Notes under the pieces: model-generated
Seen by the model: the letters and a program-made list of their open reading frames with translations, nothing else
Told to the model about the DNA's origin: nothing
The model's database searches: none
In this document: piece by piece, positions 23,387-35,009 of the stretch
Layout of the letters: each line of letters begins with the position of its first letter
How positions within the stretch are numbered: position 1 is the first letter of the stretch
Assembly: GCA_963922205.1 (NCBI GenBank)
Contig: CAWUHX010000037.1
Coordinates: 1,364,001 to 1,428,000, forward strand
Length of the DNA stretch: 64,000 nt
Source of the DNA: Romanomermis culicivorax
Taxonomy: Eukaryota; Nematoda; Enoplea; Mermithida; Mermithidae
Reading direction: 5' to 3'
Translations under genes and position numbers: made by a program

Positions 23387-24460
23387 TCACTCTATCAGAT
23401 ACACTGAAAACGTCATACACAAGTTATGGTGATCTGGCAATGTGAGCTCTGTATCTACTATAAAAACTGGTTCTAACCATACATTTTTGATTGGTTCGAC
23501 TCCTCTATTGTAACTTTGATCAAAAAAAAACTTTGGTAAAATTCCAAATTCTCTAAAACCCAGTGCATCTGCCAAGAAGTTAGAATCAAGCTGTATTTGG
23601 GCACCTGTTGGTAATCGAATAACAGCAAACTTGTTTTTGTCTACACTACAGCTGCCAGGAATCAGTTTTAGTGCCTCATTAGTACGTTCAACAATGAAAT
23701 TTGGATTGTCTGAATTAAGAGTCAGTTTCTGTTAGCATCATCCCTACGTCGGACACGTCAAAAAATAACATTGGGCGACCTTGGAGCACATGCATGTAAA
23801 TTTTGAGCCGTGTCCCGCAGCTTCTTGTGAAGCAAGTGCTGAAAACATGCAAATTTTGAAATCCAATTTTCGAAGTTTTTTGACCTTAAAAGCATAGCTC
23901 GTAGACCGAGTGTGTTGTATTGGAATTCCATATGCACGCCAGGAGTGAGTATCATCTCCTCTACTTAATACAAAAAAACGCTTGGTGAAGGGTCAAAAAT
24001 ACAGAGAGCTGCAGTTTTTAAGTAAAAGTAGTCAATTTTGGTCAAATTCACAGTTTTTTGAAACATTGAACCTTGATATTTTAGCGAATTCTTGATTTTG
24101 TTTAAAGCGGTTTGACAATTAAACTCAGCGTAAAAAGTTGTATAATATGTCCGTATGTGTTATTTTCGCCCTATGTTATTTTTTGACCTGTCCGACGTTA
24201 GAACATACTACGGTCGATGCTAACAGAAACTGACTCTTAACAGTTAGAGGTTGAAAATCAGCAGCATCTTGTGCTTTGTAAGAAAACCAGTCGTTTTCAT
24301 CAACAGGGTATGGAGTCTTTAGCACCAATAGTTTTACACCAACTTCCCATTCACCCTTCAACTTTAGAGGTTTTTTTTAAATGAAGCATGTTCCCTTTGG
24401 GGTACATGGTTACAAATTTTTCATCCTTTGAATTAAACATAATTTCGAAATCCATGTTTC
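23387..24460 (-). pseudogene. Polinton minor capsid (penton-like) gene, interrupted
   Basis: Read on the minus strand from about 24460. An N-terminal segment starts MDFEIMFNSKDEK and, after a slip in an A8 run, reads KGEWEVGVKLLVLKTPYP. The GEWEVGL-like box near the N-terminus is typical of Polinton minor capsid (penton) proteins. The frame runs to LTV at about 24237, is interrupted by a 518-bp TTAA-flanked insertion, and resumes at 23718 with text ending near LPTGAQIQLDSNFL and ALGFREFGI before a stop at 23387. Precise removal of the insertion restores the frame. Family call from motif memory only. Confidence 0.5.
23719..24236. mobile_element. TTAA-flanked MITE
   Basis: 518 bp bounded by perfect 21-bp inverted repeats beginning GAGTCAGTTTCTGTTAGCAT (23719-23739 and 24216-24236) and flanked by TTAA on both sides (23715-23718 and 24237-24240), as with piggyBac-type targets. 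No coding capacity. It sits inside the capsid remnant. Confidence 0.8.
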
Positions 24461-24479
24461 ATTACATCATGGACAATCT

Positions 24480-24771
24480 TATTTATAACTTATGGTAGAA
24501 AGTTTATTGAAATCCTACATTTCTTATCAATTTCAATTTCACCATCCCACATCTAGTAGAAAAATAAAGTATAGTTATCATCTATGGGTTTGTCCCACCT
24601 AGCAGTGAACCTAACAATGCCAATTTCATCATCATCACCTGATAAAGTCAGGTCAAAAGGCAAAATTTGATGTCCATGCTGCAAAAAATCATCCAAGGTC
24701 AGATCTGTGTCTGTATTTGAGAGGAGTTTTCCACCATTTGTAAGGATTAACCATTGCCTACCCTTAACCAT
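24480..24771 (-). pseudogene. Polinton major capsid C-terminal fragment
   Basis: The minus-strand frame reads LTLDDFLQHGHQILPFDLTL, then VRFTARWDKPIDDNYTLFFY, one stop, then WDGEIEIDKKCRI. The order 'G-x-x-x-x-x-FDLT ... pL-x-x-N-x-T ... EID-x-x-R' is that of the C-terminal strand of double-jelly-roll major capsid proteins of Polintons. Only the last ~90 residues are readable. The upstream part would fall in the inverted arm. The minor capsid remnant follows in the same direction, as in Polintons. Confidence 0.45.
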
Positions 24772-25034
24772 TGCGATCCAGGGTGATAGGGCATACTACT
24801 CCTGGTTTTCATGTGATAAGATTTTAAAAATATGGAGCATTAATTGTATTATGATGCACACGATACAACAGACAAAATATTTGCCACTCACACATGAGTT
24901 AGATTTCGTTGATAAATCAAAGGAATAAGTGCAGAATAATTACATTAACACAAAAAAATTCAAATTTATTCAATGAAGTCCGATTCATAAAACACGGGAT
25001 AGAGCAAAAAACATTTCATTTTTCATATAAATTC

Positions 25035-25130
25035 ATTGGTCGATGTAACGGGAGGTTTGCACATTAGTCGAAGTAATGGGACATTCGAGGTAATGGAACG
25101 GTTGAGGTAATGGAACAGTCGAGCTACTCG
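25035..25130 (+). repeat. Inner cluster of GTCGAGGTAACGGGACA units
   Basis: Four to five diverged copies (GTCGAAGTAATGGGACATTCGAGGTAATGG and similar) inside the right arm, same orientation as the right terminal array. Possibly an older end or a nested copy. Confidence 0.6.
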
Positions 25131-25734
25131 ACAGACTCAACACGGTGTGACTCCCATTATATTGATGAACTTTTATGAAAAATATATCTTTTTTTGCTCC
25201 ATGCCGATACTTCGATTGTGCTACGTATATTATGGATCTCAATAAGCCCTAATTGGTTCCGTTCTATTTTCGACATCTTTCCCCATCTTTCTAGTTAATT
25301 GTTTCAATAGTCACAGCATCCATTCTGGCAAAAAGATGGTCGTAACCAATTTCAGGATTCGTAATTATTCGATTATTTTTGACCTTTGTTCATCCTTTTT
25401 CTTAATTATCCGATCCATAGCCGATGTAACAGATTTATTTTTCTGGAAAAAGTAGAAATGATTTGACTGAGCCGTACTTTCGCATTTTAATAAATCAGTT
25501 CTTCTGTATTTTGCATGCTTGACCATAATCTTCCATTGGGGTCAAAATTCAAGTACAACCTTAAGAACAAACAATCAGACATAATTTCTACCAAATATTG
25601 ATGATATAATTATCCGAAGGAAGCCCGTGGGAAAATAATATATTTTGTAAATTTCACATTTTTTGTGATGTCACAACCTAGTCGGAATAATCGGACGGTC
25701 GCAGTAATAATATTTTAAACGTTTTTATACACAT

Positions 25735-25795
25735 TAGTTGAGGTAACAGGATAGCCGATGTAACGGGACAGTCGAGGTAATGGAACACGATTGTG
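25735..25795 (+). repeat. Terminal array of GTCGAGGTAACGGGACA units, right
   Basis: Three units (AGTTGAGGTAACAGGAT, GCCGATGTAACGGGACA, GTCGAGGTAATGGAACA), inverted relative to the array at 21655-21795. Confidence 0.7.
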
Positions 25796-26043
25796 ATACA
25801 GTCCAGAGGAGAATGTTCATTCAGATCTTATGCAAATCAGTATGCACATATTTTACAAATGACAATGAAACCTTCCTCAGGCTATATACTTTGCGATGCC
25901 GGAAGAGGCATTATACGAAAAATGCAGGTAAATATCATCCGTAGCATGCAGAAGGGTGATAAATCCAGTTTTCATGAAATTTGAGTTATCAATATTTTCG
26001 TGATCTAGTTGCATATCACTTTCATATGTAAAAAGGCTATATA
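25796..26043. other. Short gap without a gene
   Basis: No gene seen. The words GCATGCAGAAGGGTGATAAATCCA near 25944 recur in diverged form near 30993 (CATGCAGAAAGGTGATGAATCCACC), so both places hold pieces of one unnamed repeat. Confidence 0.35.
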
Positions 26044-29000
26044 CAGGGTGAGCCAAAAAAAGGCGACCGGTACTGACTTTTGCAAGTTTCGAATGGATGA
26101 AGCTTTTATGACAAAATTTCTGTAAGAATCAATCGAGGCCTGTAGTTAAGTGTGATAAGTAAAAAATTAATCATACCTCAAAAAAACATATTTTGTACAG
26201 TTTTTTGCGCTGAACAACATGCCAGTCATCGTTTGATCTACAAATCAAAATTCGTTTTATAACATCAATCCAAAGGTTCAAATTTTTTGCAATTTTTGAA
26301 ATTTTAGGTCACAATCATTGAAGGCCTATAAGTAATCAGGTATGCAATGTCGATCAATAAAACTTTGTCAGCAAATGTAACAATGTTTAGTGTATATGCA
26401 TGACACATGTAGATATATGTAGCATCAAAATTATGGTTTACAATACACTTTAAATTCCAATTTTCAGCAGTTATCAATGACTCAAATTCACACATTCTTG
26501 TACCCCATAAAGTCAAATAATGAGTGTCATTGATTGAACTCAACCATGTTATGGCCCGACTTCTTGGCCACCTACACCCAGAGTTTTATCAAAATAAAAA
26601 GCCATTGAGTGTGCCACAGTGAAACAAGTGGATGCCATTTTTGAATCAAATTATAAAATTTTTTGTTCAAAAATGCAGTCATTCGCCCAAGATTCTAATA
26701 ATCCAAATAAAACTTTTATGTATTGCAGGCTGACATCTTGACTATATACCCATAAGGCTTGGTCATAATATTATTATCCCTTACATGGGAAATTACACAA
26801 AGCTAAAGGCCTTCTTGATATTGCTGAAAAAATTTGGGCTGCAAATTGTTGTTCTATTTAGTCGGAATATTATTAATTCTAGTTCAAATCAACTACATTG
26901 CAGCGACAGTATGTGGCTACATACCAAACAACTTGCATCAAAAGTATTGACACCCATTGTATATTAAAAAACTAGAAAACTATGTTCTTTTGGTTAACTA
27001 TAGGATGAAAGATGATTGTTCAAATTTTTAGGGAAAATGTATGAAGTAGTGAACCAACATAAACTTTTTGGATCTTTCTCAGATAAATGGGACCCACATG
27101 GACACAAGATACTATATCAAAGTTGAAAGAAGCAAAATCCTATTTAAAAGGTTATTATGGACTCCACATAAAGCCAAAATCCCATATTTCTGATTACTGT
27201 TCATGGCATGCTGTTAGTGATCCAATAAATCCAAAGTTACAGGAGAAATGTTCAGATCACATTCATGACATGGAATGTGACAATTGTGAGCAGTTAAAGA
27301 AGACACTGTAAGACATTAAAGAGGCAGTGAATCAATTCAAATTCACAAACTCAATTGATGATAGAGTTGATGCTGAATATTTAGCTGATGAAAGTATCAG
27401 TGATATATTGGAATGGCATGAACACCAGCTTAGATCAATGCACCAAATAAAGCGTGGAAAGACACCATTGGCAACCTCCAGAAGGATAATAAATATTGAT
27501 TGAGCAATGAAATTTCTGCCTTCCAGTGGACTGGAAGATCAGTCAAGCTGGTTTGGTAAGTGCAGTTTACCATGTCACTGCACATATGCCCTTGTGATGA
27601 AAAGTGGATACTACACCACCACACATTTGTCCATGTTTTCAACTCATTTTCACAAGACAGTAATGTAATCATCGGAATACTGACTGACACATCAACAAAA
27701 ATCAAGGCAGAGCAACCCACAATCAATGCAGCTTTTGTGCAATCTTACAACGCTTGATGTTTTTATGGCTCCCCAACTTTCCTCATGGTGCCCACAATAT
27801 CTCAGAAAACAGGCATGACTATCAAGAACTGGGACTTCTCTGAACCTTTATTCCCTAAAGGCTCATGTGACCAAATTGCTGCACTAATATAGAGGTAAGT
27901 TTGACTTTTTATAGATGTTAACAATGAATGTACAACTGCTGAAGAATTCATCAGGTGTGCTACAACACATGGAAAGGTCAAGGGAACATCTTTCATCACT
28001 GGCAATCTCAAAATCCCACACAAAAAGTTGGACCTTAAAGCATTTGGTATCAGGAGCTACTTCAATTTCTAGTCCACACCTACTGAAATCAGGGCAACTA
28101 AAGCTTACAAGGTTGGTACTGGAAGCATGACAGTTACCAAAAAGCTTGAAATCCATCATGCTGTTCATGAAAACCAGCCAGAGGTTGCATCCCTCCAAAC
28201 ATCAAATGTCTGGATTGCTATTGATCCAAAAATCACAATCATCAACTTCGAAGAAGAATCTGAAGATCATCCAGCTGCCACTGATGAGCCATATAAACTG
28301 GAAAGTGGTGCCTTTAAATGCCCTGAAGAAGGCTGTACAAAGACCTTTGTACTTCATCACAACTTGTTGCTGCATCTACTTTGGGTAACGACAAGCTAAT
28401 GCCACAGTGAACAAGTTTACGTGATATGGCAATACAGAGCTATAGTAGAACACTAGAAAGTGTTCAACTGACCCCTGACTTTCCTGACTTGCCTGAAGTT
28501 TGAGAAGCTCTTCAATTGTTTTATGAAACTGGCTTGTTCTATGTTACCCATAAGGTTGGGCTTCAAATCAGCATAAGACATGTCGTCCCTTGAAAGAAAA
28601 ACAATGTCAATATTTGCTGGACAAATATAACAGTGGCATTGTATATCATCAAAAATTCAATGCTAAAGTTGTCCCTGAAGAAGTGAGAAGGAACCCATCT
28701 TTTGTCAGATCTGACTTAATCACACCACAATAAATTATCAGATTCTGGGCTAGGGAAGTTAGACATCAACAGGAAGATCCTACTACATTCTATAGTAGCA
28801 ACCTAGAAGGACAATGTGGTGGTGAAGATAAAGAAGAACCCTGTGAAGATCCAGCAATGTTTGATCCTCATTTGAAATTTTAAAGTGAACTACTGAAAAC
28901 AGATTGTTTTGAATAATTGTTTCAATAATTAGTATTTAGATCTGACTCTTTAAAAGTATCATCTGGTTTAGTGCAAATCTTTATGTCAGATTCAAGTTAA

Positions 29001-30418
29001 TCTTATGTTGAGCTCTTATGATCTGAAAATGATCCAGACTTTGCCAGTTTTTGTTAAAAATTTGAGCAATCTTTCATCTTATAGTTAACCAAAAGAACAT
29101 AGTTTTCTAGTTTTTTAATATACAATATATGTCAATACTTTTGATGCAAGTTGGTTGGTATGTAGCCACATACTGTCCCTGCAATGTAGTCAATTTGAAC
29201 TAGAATTAACAGTTTGCAGCTGAAGTTTTTTCAACAATATCAAGAATGCCTTTAGCTTTGTGTAATTTCCCATGTAAGGGATAATGATATTATGACCAAG
29301 CCTTATGGGTATATGGCCAAGATGTCAGCCTGCAATGCATAGAAGTTTTCGTTGGATTATTAGAATTTTGAGTGAATGACTGCATTTTTGAACAAAAAAT
29401 TTTAGAATTTGATTCAAAAATGGCTTCCACTTGTTTCAGTGGCACACTCAATGGTTTTTTTTTATTTTTTTGAATGAATTTTGATTTTTAGATCAAACGA
29501 ATACTGGCATGTTGCTCAGTATAAAAAACTGCACAAAATATGTTTTTTTGAGGTATGATTAATTTTTTACTTATCACAACCTTGGTCGAGTCCTAGAGAA
29601 ATTGTGTCTCATAATGCAGATTGCTGCATTAGAATGCCCTATTTGTCTTTGTTACAAGGGCAAGATTTTATGCTCCCAGGATTTATGGTTACCCTACGAA
29701 CAGAAATTTAATAAAAGTGGTTGTTTTTCAAAAAGTAAAAGTTGTGAACTCAGAGTAAAAGTTGTCCTGTTATGAAAAAAAGTTTTGTAAAGCTGTTTAC
29801 ACACAATAATACTTTAAAAATCGCCCAGATTTGTAAGTTACATGTAATTTCAAGTCAGCAACTTGTTGTTCCAATATTGGCAAAATTTTGCCAAAATGAA
29901 GAGTGTTTGTTATGAAATTGGAAAAAAGGAAAAATTGAAGCAAAATCAATTTTGTCGTTGACCTGATCGAAAAACAATTAAAATTATTGGTGAAGCAGAA
30001 AGTATGACACACTAAAACGGCTCTCTTGTAGTTTCCAACTGTTATATGGTTCTTATGATTGGATGTATTGAACTTTTCTGTTGTAAAACTGTTGTGTGGG
30101 TTAGTAGGTTTATCCTCTATTGGCAGCCCAAAATAATACAACAAAAATGTGGGCATAATTTGCACGCCCAAAAACTATATGCACGTCCACCAGCATGATG
30201 TGCGCGTGCAAACACATCAAAAACATGTTGATTTTGTCATTTTTTGTCAATTTTTCAAAATTTATTTGCAAAAAAATCTATGTTTAGTGTTTTTGATTCT
30301 AGTCAGTCAATATGCAGTTTTTATGCCAGATGTTTTACCTATGGACGACAAGGAACTGCATTAAAAAAGCTTTACCCATTTGACGTCAATACCAGTCGCC
30401 TTTTTTTGGCTCACCCTG
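26044..30418. mobile_element. DNA transposon with ~1-kb terminal inverted repeats
   Basis: 4,375 bp starting CAGGGTGAGCCAAAAAAAGG and ending in its complement, flanked by TATATA on both sides (so a TA, TATA or TATATA target). The inverted homology continues inward: 26150-26240 against 29490-29590 and 26600-27040 against 29050-29460. Each arm holds private insertions (about 26240-26580 left, 29590-30350 right). The central part encodes a decayed plus-strand transposase. The superfamily cannot be named safely from the ends alone. Confidence 0.8.
27060..28890 (+). pseudogene. Transposase with C2H2 zinc finger, decayed
   Basis: Plus-strand frames broken by stops and shifts. Pieces in order: TWTQDTISKLKEAKSYLK with a Cys/His-rich stretch (27087-27311); a spaced heptad-like region; AMKFLPSSG...WFGK (near 27508-27560); HVFNSFSQDSNVIIGIL (near 27630); NWDFSEPLFPKGSCDQIAALI (near 27825-27890); TTAEEFIRCA (near 27930); and a C2H2-type finger CPEEGCTKTFVLHHNLLLHL (near 28318-28380). 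The AMKFLP, DFSEP-x-x-GK-x-x-CD and finger order recalls a widespread animal transposase-like family whose name I cannot state with confidence. It lies centrally between the inverted repeats, as expected of the element's own gene. Confidence 0.55.
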
Positions 30419-31510
30419 TATATATACTAGAAAACTTCAAAAATGAAATTCGAAATTTCGATTTTTGACCAGATTTTCAACTTTAAATCACTATATTCTC
30501 AAAGCAATAAAAACATTTTCTGCGTCGACTGCATTCGTTTTTTATAAGGTCTAAACAATGGCTATTGTAAAGTTTTGTATTTTATCTCAGTCATTCACCT
30601 TACATAAAATCAAGTGGATCGTACAATTTTTTTGAACATATTTACGTTAACCTGTGTCTGATTGCTCGATACAGTGTTTCAGGACAAAATGACAGCAGGT
30701 GTAATAAATAGATTGATAGGCTATTCGGATCAATTTTCAGTTCCCGAGTGGTTAGAAAGAAAATGAAAAAACTGCAAAATAGTATTTGCTGGTTTTATCG
30801 TTTGGTAGTATGAAAAATAAACTATGAATTTCCTTGGTGGTGAAATAGCTCACTTTCAATGAAGGTAAGCCTAAATTATAATCTGCACAATTTTTTGAAA
30901 GTTCAAACGTGTTTTCAGGTTTTGCAACGTTTGAGACCAATGATCCTTGTCACACCTAAATGACAGTGCACTAATTTCTATGTCGACAGCACCATGCAGA
31001 AAGGTGATGAATCCACCTTTTATCAGGAAAATATAATTTTTAGAAAAATAGAAGAAATTTCGAATTTTATATAAAAAAGTCTTTTTCTGGGGGTCAGGCC
31101 AAATCTGCAGTGGGTGAAGGATAATTTTTGATCCCCCGGCGAACCCCTCCCCCGCATGTGGATATATGGTCATTATCCAGATCTCTTAAGATCATATTCA
31201 GACATTATCTGGATCGTATGTACTCTCATTCGGGTACTGTCTAGATTTTGCAGTGATTTTTGCAAAGCGAGTGGTAGCTGTTCTTTTATTTCCGACTGCA
31301 GCCTTATATGGCTTTCGCGAATCACGGTTTTTTTCTCAATCGACCATTTTTGAGGAAAAATTTTGATGGTGAAGTTTACATTTATGTCAGATTGTCAGCC
31401 GTGATTATTTTTCCAGAAAATCCCATGGATTCAGATTATTTTTCCAGAAAATCCCTTATGCCTTATTATTTTCCAACAACGATTTTATTGCTTCCTTATT
31501 TCTCAGTTCT
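30419..31510. other. Intronic stretch without a recognised gene
   Basis: Part of the long PGAP2-like intron. No coding or RNA gene recognised. Short A/T-rich text, with a piece of the repeat also seen near 25944 and, near 31156-31240, a small imperfect repeat of CATTATCNAGATC words. Confidence 0.4.
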
Positions 31511-31789
31511 ATGTCACAAATTATGGCCGCTTCACGAAAATTAACAGATTTTTTCTGCATTAACCAAAAGAAGAGAAATGCTGAGAATTTCAGTAGTCAT
31601 GAAAATGTACATTCTAACAATTTTGACGATCAAATGGAAGTTCGAACATCTGCTCAAGCCGAACCCGAAATTCACGATGACAATGTTTTTGCAGTTGTTG
31701 ATGTAGAAGCTTGTGCTTTACAGAATTCTGCAATTTATTCAGATGCCGAACAGTTAACTGATCACATTGATACTTCAACAGTCTTGTGA
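31511..31789 (+). pseudogene. Possible hAT-type transposase N-terminal fragment
   Basis: A 92-residue open frame beginning near SRKLTDFFCINQKKRNAE and then acidic. Short basic '[RK]-x-L-x-FF' starts followed by an acidic stretch are common at the N-terminus of hAT/TTF-type transposases. It stops 17 bases before a MITE and has no further domain. Weak call. Confidence 0.25.
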
Positions 31790-31805
31790 CAGCTGACATC
31801 AAACA

Positions 31806-32355
31806 CTATAGTCCGTTTTTTCTCAAATGCTTGTAACCGAAAAAAAACGAAATGAAGTACACATTGCTCGTTTAATTACCGCGCTTAAACACACTATACT
31901 GTATAACGGGAAAAAGCGCGGCAATTGAAATTTGTCGTAATTGAAGGCTATTTGTTAGGAAAAAAGTTGGAAATGAGAAGAAAATGTTTGCAGATGATTC
32001 TCATTTGATGAAAAAAATTTGGGAGTTAAGATCGTGATACAATTGGTGTGTTTTGGAAAGTTGAAATCTGAAAATCCGATGCATCGTGCCACAGCGCTGG
32101 TCATTTGCTTAGCTTTTCCGCGCAGAGCGAATATTTTTCTAGCCGTGTGAATTTTTTTCAGCATTTCTCGCACCGGACGGAAAATATTTTCCAAACAGTT
32201 ATCGAGTTTAGTCTAGAATTTAGTCCCAGTTTACCGCTGGGTTAATCGATTCCTAACGTACAGTCAACAACGATATTATCTCGACGCGAAATTATGCATG
32301 CGTACTTACTTTCAGCATTTTTGCGTTACAAGCATTTGAAAAAAACAGACTATAG
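31806..32355. mobile_element. MITE with CTATAGTCYGTTTTTT ends, copy 1
   Basis: 550 bp bounded by inverted repeats of about 31 bp (CTATAGTCCGTTTTTTCTCA... at 31806 and its complement ending 32355, two to three mismatches). TATA at the tips suggests a TA target. No coding capacity. A second copy lies at 39291-39541. Confidence 0.7.
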
Positions 32356-33399
32356 ATAATAAACTTTCGGATATGTAGTCGTTTTTCTGGCTGATATAAA
32401 GTATAAATGCATAATTATTAGTATTCGGCGATACTATTTGGTTCGCAATTTCGATTTGTGCTTTACTTTTCGAATTTCATGTAGAATTTCATCAAAATTA
32501 TTGTAAGTAAAGACGGTAATACTAAGAAGTTGCAAAATTTTGTTTGATTTGAATAATTTACTGTCACCATTTTAAATGTTTTAGAAAAACATGCCTTCAC
32601 TGAAGAATTTGAAATAATTATACTATTAAAATGCCTGCAGTTTTTGAGAATGTAAATTATTATATCTTCGATTTTTACATGCCACTTTGTATTTGAGTGT
32701 TCAAATTTAATGCTCTCCCATCTCACTTGATTATTCCGCCTGGCTATATACTTTTAGTTACTTTGCAATCATCCTGTTTCCAATTTTTTATAAGTTACTA
32801 CTCTATACTAAACTATTCAAATCCTCATCCTTTTTGTTCAAATTTATCCTCAATTTTGTTCAGCCTTTGTCCATACATTCTGCTCTATTTTTTCGCCATT
32901 TTCATTTTCGTTTAAAGTTCTCATGTAACAAAAAATATCCTTATACTCCGGTTGGTGAGGACACTTATGAAAAAACAGTCACTAACTTTTTCGATAAATC
33001 TGGTTTTGCCTGCAAAGAATATTTGGAAGGATTGGAGAAACGAAATCAAAAACTATGCAAAAAAGCAGTTGAAATAATATAATGTAGCTAAAAATTATCC
33101 TTTACGTGTTTCAGCTGTTCTCAGAAATTCAGTAAATTGTACAAGTAAAGCAACTTTTTAACATGTGTCAGGATATGCATATTTCTTTTCTCAGCATTTG
33201 TCCACTCATTTCTGATTCATGCAATTGCAGGTGGGCACCTTTCGTACGTTGGGCCTCGAGGGGTGAAATCTTTGAGAGACTTTCTCCACCAGTGGGGGAA
33301 GTCATTTAGTGATTTAATTTTTTAAAATTTGTAATATGATACTGTCTAGTCAAATGATACTGTCTGGTCTATCGACTTTATAGACAGTCAACAATATTT
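32356..33399. other. Intronic stretch without a recognised gene
   Basis: AT-rich. An open stretch at 32940-33082 (with EDTYEKTVTNFFDKSGF) resembles no family I know. Nothing else supported. Confidence 0.35.
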
Positions 33400-34130
33400 T
33401 TCAAAAAATCGCTACTGTCTGGTAATTTGATACCTTCAGGTGTGTCAGCTGTTGATCATCCAGTCTACAATAATTCATTTTGATAGTTTTATTCTTTGTT
33501 GGATGGTCGATTTGTCCTGCATCATTCTTGAAAAAACTTTAGTTGTGCAGAAATGTTATAAAAACGAGTAAAACTATTACGTACCAGAATGTCAGTCTTA
33601 TGAGTTAACATGTTAACTGACAGAAATGCAAAATTTTCTGAAAAAATCGATATTGTCTGGAGCGCCAGCTGTTGACCATCTAGTCTACATAATTCATTTT
33701 GATAGTTTTACAGTTTATCGGGCGGTCGGTTTGTCCTGCATCAGTCTTGAAAATTTTTTTAAGAAACGCTGGAGGGAACTAGCTAACGGTTTTACTCACT
33801 AAAATTGTACAAAAGTTTTGTAAAAAACGAGTAAAACCATCAGATTTCACTGAAAAATGTGAAATTTTTTGAAAAAACCGGTACTGTCTGGTGTGTCAGC
33901 TGTTGACTATAGTCTGTCAGATAGTCGGTTTGTCCTGCATTGTTGTGAAAAATTTTCTAAAAACCCCCTGAGTATCATAGGATCTAATGATCTAAAAGTT
34001 TTATTCTTTTTCCTACAAAATTAGGGGATCATCGAAAAACGTGTCCCAAACAAAATTTTTTGTAAAAATTCAATAAAAAAATGAGTAAAACTATTAGATC
34101 ATTAGATTCTAAGAGTCACATTGAAATTTT
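33400..34130 (+). repeat. Three diverged tandem copies, ~235-bp unit
   Basis: Units start near 33410, 33650 and 33880. Each has TACTGTCTGG, then CAGCTGTTGA, then GTCGRTTTGTCCTGCATC, then AAAAACGAGTAAAACTATTA-like text (33560, 33825, 34080). Divergence is 15-25% by eye. Confidence 0.65.
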
Positions 34131-34731
34131 TTGGGAGATATTACATCATCAATTTTAACGTCTGAGTCGGCCGGCGCATACTTTCTACATTGAGGCCGAT
34201 TTTTACCTACTAAAGCTTCGAGTGTACTTTCTACATGAAGTAGAATTTTACACCTTGAAGCTTTTGCATACTTTCTACACCCCCGTATCGCCGCACTGAG
34301 TTGAGGCGGCAAACTCTGATGTATATGTTTTGTACAGGGGTATCTTTTGTGTACCCTGTATGGACCCGTATAACTACTTATTCTCTTGCTTGGCTCTTGT
34401 AAACTCACTTAAATATTTATTTATATGCAGGTCATACCTCGAAACTTTTTGCCAAAAAATGTCGGCTTTTTGGTGGAAGAAGATGCAAGTTAATGAGAAA
34501 CGTTCAAAAAACACATCAGAAAGGATTTTGAACGATTTTTAAGCAAAGAAACTAAAAAAATTGATTTTTCCTCATGAGGAAAAAATTTTTGGCGAGGAAA
34601 ATTCCTCATGAGGAAAAAATTTTTTTCCTCAAATGGAGCAAAAAGTTTTAGGAAAAAACAATGGATAGAATTGCTAATTTTCTCCGGACGAGTTGAAAAT
34701 TTATGAATCATAAATTTTTTTTTGTTTGTAG
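34131..34731. other. Intron 3' end with short repeats and palindromes
   Basis: TACTTTCTACA recurs at about 34170, 34208 and 34268. At 34563-34630 two copies of the palindrome TTCCTCATGAGGAA, each followed by an A/T run, form strong local hairpins. The stretch ends in a T-rich acceptor for the PGAP2-like exon at 34732. Confidence 0.5.
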
Positions 34732-34831
34732 ACTTTCTACGTCAAGCTATTGATTACCATACTAATGATCATTGGATCGTTGGGCATGCTATTTGTCTAT
34801 CCGACTCATGCAACTTTTTGTTGGGAATGGG
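34732..34831 (+). CDS. PGAP2: PGAP2-like gene, third exon seen
   Basis: Acceptor TTTTTTTTTGTTTGTAG, then 100 bp that join the previous exon in phase 0. It encodes a membrane helix (KLLITILMIIGSLGMLF) and a C-x-x-x loop ending TFCWEWG, like the family's short loop before the last helix. Donor GTGAGT at 34832, phase 1. Confidence 0.75.
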
Positions 34832-35009
34832 GTGAGTTATGATGTATATTATGACATCTACAGTAAACTATTTCTGAACATCAAATGAGAAGCAAAATTC
34901 TGCATTACACATTCTGCTGTAAAAGGTATTTCTGATATGAATAAAAATATAACATGGAAAAAGTGTGTAATTTTACTTGCCTTTTGTAATCAGTCGCATC
35001 ATGTTTCAG

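Larger units (their letters stand above)
21655..25795. mobile_element. Polinton-like element with long inverted arms, internally decayed
   Basis: About 4.1 kb in the long PGAP2 intron. The left arm (21655-22485) and right arm (24749-25795) are inverted copies. Examples: 22150-22280 against 25440-25560 (around GGCTGAGCCGTACTTTTA and its complement), 21985-22020 against 25567-25610, and 22420-22480 against 24749-24815 (ATTGCGATCCAGGG). The outer ends consist of repeats of GTCGAGGTAACGGGACA in opposite orientation. Between the arms lie minus-strand remnants of Polinton-type capsid genes and a short plus-strand frame starting ATG 22909 that ends in a donor-like GTAAGA. The right arm carries an extra cluster at 25035-25130, so it is rearranged. 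Target duplication not determined. Confidence 0.6.

Noticed and set aside
27895..27914. 20-nt GTAAGT...TATAG segment as an intron in the transposase
   Set aside because: Too short for a spliceosomal intron, and removal does not give an open frame.
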